A stretch of 64,000 nucleotides of DNA. Origin: Edolisoma coerulescens (lineage: Eukaryota; Chordata; Aves; Passeriformes; Campephagidae). The notes below the pieces were generated by a model that saw only the letters and a list, made by a program, of their open reading frames with translations, searched no databases and was not told the DNA's origin. Location of the stretch: assembly GCA_013397115.1 (NCBI GenBank), contig VWZW01007179.1, forward strand, positions 1,670,176 to 1,734,175. The letters are read 5' to 3'. A program made the translations under genes and the position numbers. Below, in pieces: positions 57,801-64,000 of this stretch (its first letter is position 1; each line of letters opens with the position of its first letter).

Positions 57801-60800
57801 GTGGGTACAGCCTGGACCAAACATCAGTCTGGGCAAATCCAGTTTAAGCTTTTTAATACTGTACTTGCTCAGCCACTTGTAAGACAAACAAACAGAGCAA
57901 CAGATTGTTGGCAAATATTAGAACAGTTTAAGTAATAAGACATTGTACAGATTCACAATTAACGTTTACATTAATTCAGAGGGATAGTTCCAAAATGGCA
58001 ATTAATTAATAGAAGGAGAAAAATACCTCTTTGCTTGAACAGATTTCCTCTTCCTCTGGCAATGTGACAGAGGAAACAGATTTCCTTATGTGAATTGCCT
58101 TTGGATACTTCTGATATACTGTGCCTATTTATGGAATGAACAAAGTACCAAAAAAATCACTTATTTAAAAAAATTGTCACCTTCAAAAAATTCCAACCCC
58201 AATATTCTGTAATCATCTAAATCATAATCACAGCACTTTTCCTTGGAGCACCTTTGACCAAAAGATCCCAAAGGACTTTACAAAAGAAAAACCCAACAAA
58301 AAAACCAGGCAAAAAGAGCCACCCACCTGCACCCAAACTAAAAATCCTTACCACTATTTGATAAGTGAAACTCTCTTCCACTCACTGTTTAAAGCACACT
58401 GGTCACAGTGACTTATCATCCTGCCAGTTTTATAATAAAAGTGCTGATAAGAAAAGGGCTTCATACCCATCCTATCCTGATAACACATACCCACACTTCT
58501 TCCTTCTTCAGTGTAAAACACAGACACAGAAAGCTCTGGCTGCTTCCTTGGTTTGTGCTTTCCTTTATTCTCAGTCTGAGGCCGTTCTTTTGCTCTTTGT
58601 GCTACAAGCAAATAATAGATAAAAATCCCCCATTAACTTACTTCAGCTGGATAAAACTCTTACATGAGAAGAGCTGAACCCTGACAGAGGTGTTGTACTT
58701 TGCCTTCATGACTAGATCATAAATAAATCAAGTGGAGCAGCATATTAATTAAAATGGGATCTAGCAGAATTAGTAACAATGTATACATTGAACTAATGAC
58801 ATAATGGATCTCAGAATTGCTGAGCCTTAAGGCTCCAGCTATGGAACACAGCGGGGTTCTACTTTCCATCACATGCATTTGACATTTCCTGATAAAGCTC
58901 AGGTATTCAATCCTAGCACCTGGAAATCTTTGTGCAGCTGTGCTGAGTTCCTTCCTGGCATAGTGTAGAAGCAAATGAGATAAATTACAGCTAAAACTCA
59001 TCCCAAAGGAATTCCAAAACAAGCACGATGTTTCCTATAAATCTGATTAAAGATTACAATTCCAGGTGCTTCTAAAAACTTAATTTAAATCTCTAATTTA
59101 AATCTCTAATTTAAATACTGTCTTTTAAGCAAAACCCAGAAGAAACTGAAGACAAAAAGCCCCTAATCCACACAGACCTGGGGGAATTCGTGCTTTGGCA
59201 CTAGGAGGACGCCACGCCAGCACTCTCACAGGAGTATTTCCCTCTGCACCATGGTTGCCTTTAACGTCCTTAAGCACCTTTAATAACAAAAAAATAAATG
59301 TAAGAAGTGTTTCAGCTGGATCATAACTGCATTATTCTAACCTGGAACTATCCTTCTTTATTCTTTAATTCCTGCTTTACTCTGGCTTTGACAAATCCAC
59401 AGACTGCCATGACAACACATCGATTTGCAGTTTCTTGCTGGGTTAAGTAACTCTAATTGCTCTGTTTTAATTATCTTGCCAGTATCATCTGCTGCCATAA
59501 ACCTGAAGACTAACATCTACAGGGAGAGGAGTTTGGACCGTTTTTGCCACTTGAAGGAGCAGTCTATTATGGTAATGGCCTTGCTTTAGAGAATGTAGTA
59601 TTTAGTATCTCCCTCAGCATTTTATTGACTATTGGAAATCTAGTGCTGACAGCAGTAATTTCTCCTTTAGGTTTGGCTCATCCCTCTAGGGCTGAGCAGG
59701 CTGCTAAACAACACCAGCACTTGTTTAACCCTACTGTGGAATAAGACTTGCTGTGACACAGCCTTCAAGCAACTGACATCTAATTGAACACACAGCTCTA
59801 CTATAAATGTCACCAAACATCTACAGACAACCCTGTACCAGTTTTCTACAAGTTTAATCCCTGCAAAACTGTGCTCTATTGTCATTCTGGGTAATTAGTT
59901 TCTCCTGCATTTGTGAAGAGGTGTTGAGAATATGTCACTTTTGATAAAACAGCCTGGAAGACCTACAAAGCCTTTGCAACATTCCCACACCTACATTCCC
60001 ATTTCCTACATTCCCACACCTACAACGCCATTCCCATTTCAAAGATGAGACCTGAAAATTCCAGTGAGCACTGGCCCTTTATGCATATTACAGATGTGCA
60101 CTCCTACTCAAAACAGACTTATGCACAGCCCCAATGAACAAAGAAAACACAGCAAAATCCCAAGGGACTCAGTGGTGTAACTCCATGGAAATAAGCACAG
60201 CAGGCAGGAAACCAATCCTGAATCCTGTTCTTGTTTTATTCTGGCTCTCTGAGAGGCCAAAGACATGCTACTGAGCTGCAGCTGTCTCATCTGTAAACGA
60301 GCAGAACACCATAACATTCAGTACCTTCTAGAAGGACTTGCAAAACAGCTGTAATTTGGTAGAGCACATTGCTGCTTTGCCTTTGTTTCCATTAAACATT
60401 ATTTTTTTAAGGTCAGAGGAAGGATTATTTAGACACCTTCTGACACTACAGTGTGGTTCCATTATAATGGATCACTTACTAAGATGCACTTTCTGGTACA
60501 CGTCGCATTTTGAATGCAAACATAAATTCAAAGTACTATCACAGTGCTGTTTATATTCCTTCAGATTTTCAGCTGAGCACTTCTCTCACCAGGAGGAGCA
60601 TCCCATAGCTGGGTAGGATCTCTAATTAACACACAGCATATTAAAAACGGGACCATTTCAAACCATTCTAGCCAGACTCACAGCTGTGGGTTTAGGAGTT
60701 GGCACCTTCTGTGGCTTTTTTTTCTCCTTCCTTGTAAGCACATTTGAGTCTCCTTCTGGTGTAAGGGGTGTCACAGACTGATTTACTGAGCGTTGCTTTA

Positions 60801-63574
60801 AGGACTCCACTAGGAATGCACACTGAAATGGAAATTCACATTGTTTAGTAATTCATACACATGGAATTTAAATAAATGGCATTTCAAAGACAGTATTTTG
60901 TATTTACTACTATAATAATAAATAAAATTCCTATCTGATAATGCTGAACACCTCTAACTGAACAGAAACCTCTTTGTGCTGTGCTTGCTCAAACACACTC
61001 TCTGCTCTGGGCAGAGAGACTGAACCCAAAGGCAGCAGTGTAAACAGCCCAGGGCTAGAACAAATTGGAAGATGGTGAACCAAGTATACGCAACTGGGAA
61101 ATGATAACAAAGTATTTTAAGATGTCATTGAATAGCCACCAGCTCTTCCTTTAAAAAAGTCCAACTTCTGTGATTCAGACTTGCATCCAACAGGGTGCTC
61201 AGCCCTCTGGACAAGGCTCTTACTGCTTATCTCTTTCTAGTCACACTTTGATAAGAAACAGCCCCCACACTGCCAGGCTGGCTGTGCTGCCTCAGTTATT
61301 CTGTTGGATATCTCTGGAAAAAAGTCACGTGCATGGAATATGGAGAGTTAAAGTCTAGTCCTACACCCTCAGCACACTTCAGAAAACAACTTGTTTTAGA
61401 ATTGACAAAGGTTTCATGCTAATGACAAGCCCTCCCTACACTGGGACTTACAAGAATGTAGTATTATTGATTTGCATATAACATATATAACTCTATTATA
61501 ATGAAGAATTAATTTACTTGAAAAGAGTTCATCACAGGATTGGCAACAAAAAGGAGAATCACTTGAACTGTAAACTCCTTGTATTTGGTAAGGAATCATG
61601 GCTACTCCAACACCAGTCACTGCAGTGCTATTGTACAGCTGCTTTCCAGTCCATATTTACTCTATGGTCACTATTCTCACACTCTAGAACATTCCTGCTC
61701 CTCATAAAAGGGTTTTGTCCAATCTCCTGAATTGTCAGCTGAACAAACAACTGCTGGATTTTTTTAGGAAGAAACATGTAATCTAAAAAGTTCTATGTAA
61801 TTCATACCTTTTGGGAGTAGTTCTTTGCTTTTTCCATTTCAGATATAATACTGGCAATATCATCACTTTCAAAAATACCTGATAATCAAATACGTGCTAA
61901 TTAGTTTGGTTTTTTTTAAAGTGTACAAAATAAGTATTTTTTAAAATGTGTAACAATTTGTAGAACATGCTAAATACCAATCCAAAGAATCAAAAAGCCT
62001 TTGTTTCCTGCAAGCCTGACCATCTGGACCTACCATATTAGTAGCTATATTTTAAATGAGCATCTTTAAAAAGGCTAACAGAAAATTCAATTAGAAAAAA
62101 AACCCCAAACAAATTCCATCATTAAGGCTGCATTATGATATTCTGCAATGTGACTGAAAGTCTCAAAACTGTGACTGTGTTTATATCTCAGTGCTTGTAC
62201 AGCATTAGCATGTCCTAAAAAAAGTAAACTACTTGATCTGGGAGTAAAAAAGCATTAACAAGGATTATTTCATTAATGAAAAACAAGTATGTGCTGACTT
62301 TCCTTTTCTCATACCTGCTTCTCCAAACCAATGAAACCTCCCCTTGGCTGCCTGTACAATTTCCTTAAAAGCCTTGGCAGTTTCCCCTGGGCTGGCATAG
62401 CGGGCTGGAATAATCCCTCTGCAGTCAGTGCCCTCCACTGCACTGAGCAGACAGACATGGAGCTGTAAATCAAAACCTCTGCAGACCTCAGCCACGTAAG
62501 CACTGATTGTGTGCTGTGAGACAGAAACAAGAAACATCAGCGGTGAGCCCCTACCTCAGACAGGCTTCCATCCACTCCACTGGTCCCTGACTGATGTACA
62601 AATCCTCCCCACGGCAGCAATTCAGCACAGGAACATACCCTGAGCAGCCCAATGCCCCCTCATTCCTTGCAGGTACACAACAATTGTCACTATTGCTGGT
62701 GACAGGGCAACAGCTCTGCTGCAGGCAAGGGGTGAGCTGGGGTAGGTTTGGGAACCAAAGACAGAGATTGTGGACATCAAGTTAGCCGTGCACTAAAGCA
62801 AAGCAGGGATGAAATTGTCCATTTGTCCCTCGTTTTCTTGTCAGCCATATGGGCTTTAATGATTTCCTAGGTTTGCCCAGAATTTCCAGAGGATTGGTAA
62901 CAAAAGCAGGAGACACCTCACTGCACACACGTAGGAACTCGAGGCTGTGCACGTGGCTTAACAGCCATAGAGCACATTCACTACAAACATGTACCCAAGC
63001 AAGGGATTACTGGGATAAAAAGAGGAGTTGTCTCTACATCGTGTGCTATGGAGGTCCATTGGTAAATTATTTGTGTCTTTGTCCCCATGAGTTGCAAGGA
63101 AATGACAAAATACAAAAAAATCAGCTTGTTCAAACTCAGAAATCTGCAGGGAAATGATGTCCAGAGCTGGAGTGGGAAAGGAACCCTGAAAGCACATCTT
63201 GAATTTTCTATAATTCACACATAATTAATAATTGCTACCTCCAACACAGGACTAGCAATTGCAGAAATGGAAGGTTGGGATCCTGGCAGTTGTGCTGCCT
63301 TAGGTATGTAAAGGAGGAATATTCTGCCAATGAACTGTGATGACTGGCCATAAGGGGAAAAAAGAGAAAAATGAAATTGAGATTAGTTTTGATAGGAACT
63401 TAGAGAAGAGCTGCTATGATGACACTCACTGTTTCCTGATCAGGTATGCCTGTAGTCAGCAGGTAGAGTCCCTGTGATTTGTGCTTATCTTTGTCTTTGA
63501 AGTCAACTTCCACAGCTCTCCTGAGTGCACTCAAGAAATTTCTACTGCCCTTGCACTCCAAGCTCAACACCCAC
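51656..63574 (-). CDS. VWA3A: VWA3A, von Willebrand factor A domain-containing protein 3A (3' part; 5' end beyond the right edge)
   Basis: Sixteen coding exons keep a single open frame through every junction and end at TAA 51656-51658, giving about 680 residues; the human protein is about 1,180. In order: the C-terminal half of one VWA domain (GSRNFLSALRRAVE, GLYLLTTGIPDQ, GRFHWFGEAG), a charged linker rich in Lys and Pro, a complete second VWA domain with MIDAS motif DTSGSM and the later LYLLTDGKPD, then a short tail with coiled-coil character (QAEKEKIYSSLSQLLARQ). Identification rests on the two VWA domains with this linker, and on position next to SDR42E2 and EEF2K as in human. VWA domains mediate metal-dependent protein binding. 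The function of VWA3A is poorly known; I recall it as enriched in ciliated cells. The last exon was placed by phase and splice signals. Exons for the N-terminus lie beyond 64000. Confidence 0.88.
52266..52328. repeat. Degenerate CA/CTCA-rich simple repeat
   Basis: Imperfect CACTCTCA/ACAC repeats in the last VWA3A intron (for example CACACTCACTGACTCTCAC). Low complexity, possibly an old microsatellite. Confidence 0.6.
52978..53041 (-). CDS. VWA3A: VWA3A exon, C-terminal
   Basis: 64 nt, phase 2 in and phase 0 out. Encodes RLLLEKWNTNQKDNSGSPKS plus AQ. Acceptor TTCAAACAG, donor CAG|GTAAAC. Without splicing the frame would close after 13 more codons. Confidence 0.82.
53415..53512 (-). CDS. VWA3A: VWA3A exon, C-terminal helix
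   Basis: 98 nt, phase 0 in and phase 2 out. Encodes DPVFPYFEGDDLKKLTQEVT then KARSFLKQAKCW. Acceptor TTTTTCAG, donor GGAG|GTGAGT. Confidence 0.91.
54098..54224 (-). CDS. VWA3A: VWA3A exon, end of second VWA domain
   Basis: 127 nt, phase 2 in and phase 0 out. Encodes RGAVEFLKKLASQTGGRFHC and ILTEGLDGED. The FL..LA..TGGRFH pattern parallels GRFHWFGEAG in the first domain. Acceptor TGCTAACAG, donor GAT|GTATGT. Confidence 0.92.
54490..54641 (-). CDS. VWA3A: VWA3A exon, second VWA domain
   Basis: 152 nt, phase 0 in and phase 2 out. Encodes KALSFQGVEALYLLTDGKPD then LKEIGRLRKKQDTKIHTICF. LLTDGKPD is the third MIDAS loop. Acceptor GCTTTTCAG, donor ACAG|GTATGT. Confidence 0.93.
55656..55800 (-). 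CDS. VWA3A: VWA3A exon, second VWA domain
   Basis: 145 nt, phase 2 in and phase 0 out. Encodes RFNLLRFAENTESWKEHLVE and SCILTALQ. Acceptor TTCCCCTCAG, donor CAG|GTTGGT. The usual MIDAS threonine lies in a G.S.ILTAL context. Confidence 0.91.
55888..55947. repeat. A/C-rich low-complexity tract
   Basis: AAAAAAACCCCAAACAC followed by AACCCCAAACCCAACCAACC. It lies in the VWA3A intron next to the exon at 55656-55800. No transposon body was recognised beside it. Confidence 0.6.
56271..56415 (-). CDS. VWA3A: VWA3A exon with MIDAS motif of the second VWA domain
   Basis: 145 nt, phase 1 in and phase 2 out. Encodes GSRRLFGTILEANVCVLIDT followed by SGSMDPYLPPVTKEL. DTSGSM is the DxSxS metal-ion-dependent adhesion site, intact here. 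Acceptor TCTGGCCCAG, donor TCAG|GTATGG. Confidence 0.93.
57092..57200 (-). CDS. VWA3A: VWA3A exon before the second VWA domain
   Basis: 109 nt, phase 0 in and phase 1 out. Encodes GVVKHLQFQPKELEAHTAQL then GKVLQRYIQRLQWLLS, a helical segment leading into the VWA fold. Acceptor TTTTTTCCAG, donor TCAG|GTATTG. Confidence 0.9.
57702..57875 (-). CDS. VWA3A: VWA3A exon before the second VWA domain
   Basis: 174 nt, phase 0 at both ends. Encodes WLSKYSIKKLKLDLPRLMFG and KKTVESLHKKVSAKYCSIFP. Acceptor TCTTACAAG, donor CAG|GTACCT. An alternative donor AAT|GTAGGT 24 nt earlier keeps the same phase and would drop eight residues. Confidence 0.87.
58027..58124 (-). CDS. VWA3A: VWA3A exon, linker
   Basis: 98 nt, phase 1 in and phase 0 out. 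Encodes GTVYQKYPKAIHIRKSVSSV then TLPEEEEICSSKE. Acceptor CCATAAATAG, donor GAG|GTATTT. Confidence 0.87.
58491..58601 (-). CDS. VWA3A: VWA3A exon, linker
   Basis: 111 nt, phase 1 in and phase 1 out. Encodes AQRAKERPQTENKGKHKPRK and QPELSVSVFYTEEGRSV. Acceptor TTGCTTGTAG, donor GTGG|GTATGT. Confidence 0.87.
59081..59116. repeat. 13-bp tandem repeat (about 2.8 copies)
   Basis: TAATTTAAATCTC repeated twice exactly, then a partial third unit. It lies about 60 bp beyond the donor of the VWA3A exon at 59178. Confidence 0.85.
59178..59277 (-). CDS. VWA3A: VWA3A exon, linker
   Basis: 100 nt, phase 0 in and phase 1 out. Encodes VLKDVKGNHGAEGNTPVR then VLAWRPPSAKARIPP. The acceptor (TTGTTATTAAAG) follows a T-rich tract; donor CCAG|GTCTGT. 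Confidence 0.85.
59980..60040. repeat. About 29-bp tandem repeat (2 copies)
   Basis: CATTCCCACACCTACATTCC... occurs twice, and the second unit carries a small insertion (AACGC). VWA3A intron. Confidence 0.75.
60682..60822 (-). CDS. VWA3A: VWA3A exon, basic linker
   Basis: 141 nt, phase 0 at both ends. Encodes CAFLVESLKQRSVNQSVTPL and RKEKKKPQKVPTPKPTA, a low-complexity basic linker. Acceptor CATTTCAG, donor GCT|GTGAGT. Confidence 0.88.
61808..61878 (-). CDS. VWA3A: VWA3A exon, post-VWA helix
   Basis: 71 nt, phase 1 in and phase 0 out. Encodes GIFESDDIASIISEMEKAKN plus YSQK. Acceptor GATTATCAG, donor AAG|GTATGA. A parallel segment (DDLKKLTQEVTKARSFLKQ) follows the second VWA domain, so the protein has an internal VWA-plus-helix repeat. 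Confidence 0.9.
62315..62513 (-). CDS. VWA3A: VWA3A exon, end of first VWA domain
   Basis: 199 nt, phase 0 in and phase 1 out. Encodes HTISAYVAEVCRGFDLQLHV, PARYASPGETAKAFKEIVQA and GRFHWFGEA. Acceptor TCTGTCTCACAG, donor GCAG|GTATGA. Confidence 0.92.
63430..63574 (-). CDS. VWA3A: VWA3A exon (first in window), first VWA domain
   Basis: 145 nt, phase 2 in and phase 0 out. Encodes WVLSLECKGSRNFLSALRRA and SQGLYLLTTGIPDQET, the strand that carries the last MIDAS loop. Acceptor TTGGTTTAG, donor ACA|GTGAGT. Confidence 0.9.
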
Positions 63575-64000
63575 CTAAACCAAGATGTTTACAGTTCAAA
63601 GAACAAAGAAACAAAAGCTCTTGTTTCTGCTTAAAGCAATAAATAGCACTAAGTATCTTAAATAACACTGGAGTCAAAAATTTTTGAAAATGACAGAGGG
63701 CAAACCAGATTATATAATGGCCCAAATTATTTGTTCTGGTTTCTGTACTGCCAGCATGGCAAGCTAGTTTTTAAAGTAAGATACAGAGCATAAAGAAGAA
63801 AGAATTCTCTCTTAATTTTATGTGGAAAAATATTAATATAGTTGAACTTACAGAAACAGAAATGAAACCAGAGGTATAATGAAAACACTGAGGGTGTGAC
63901 TCCACAAGCAGAAAGCTGGGATTTTTTTTTCAAAGCATGTAGGAAAACCCCCATAGTTTAGCTCTCACATCCCAGCTGTATTTGAAGCAGTTTTCAATTC

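Noticed and set aside
1..64000. CRISPR arrays, bacterial operons, prophage or plasmid features
   Set aside because: Exon-intron genes, a eukaryotic tRNA promoter structure and CR1 elements show vertebrate nuclear DNA. No regularly spaced repeat array is present.

Overview
The window is vertebrate nuclear DNA and almost certainly comes from a bird. Genes are split into short exons (38-243 nt coding) with GT...AG introns. CpG islands mark promoters, and the interspersed repeats I recognise are CR1 LINE fragments. The species cannot be told from what I can see. Neighbouring protein-coding genes match human 16p12.2 (VWA3A - SDR42E2 - EEF2K), and every gene except the tRNA lies on the minus strand.

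Layout, left to right. 1-12.1 kb: 5' part of EEF2K (minus strand), with the first four coding exons (residues 1 to about 148: acidic N-terminus, calmodulin-targeting segment, start of the alpha-kinase domain), a long 5' intron and a CpG-island promoter at about 11.5-12.1 kb. 12.1-18.9 kb: intergenic, with a 1.2 kb direct duplication carrying a CR1 fragment around a 203-N gap, and a GC-rich island holding an intact tRNA-Leu(UAG) on the plus strand. 18.9-28.5 kb: an intact 11-coding-exon short-chain dehydrogenase gene of the SDR42E family (copy 1, 414 aa), with a candidate 5' UTR exon and CpG island at 29.1-29.5 kb. 32.1-42.6 kb: a second intact 11-coding-exon SDR42E gene (copy 2, 403 aa), the likelier SDR42E2 ortholog. 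42.6-51.6 kb: no gene recognised. 51.7-64 kb: 3' two-thirds of VWA3A (minus strand), 16 coding exons that keep one open frame to a stop, covering the end of one VWA domain, a basic linker, a complete second VWA domain with a MIDAS motif, and the C-terminal tail.

The main point of interest is the tandem SDR42E pair. Both copies are open from start to stop, keep the Rossmann glycine motif and the YxxxK catalytic motif, share all ten intron positions and phases, and are about two-thirds identical in protein by hand alignment. They differ in N-terminus, C-terminal tail, apparent promoter type and one splice donor (GC in copy 2). Exons were located by reading frame, splice consensus and phase continuity; no alignment or database search was run.
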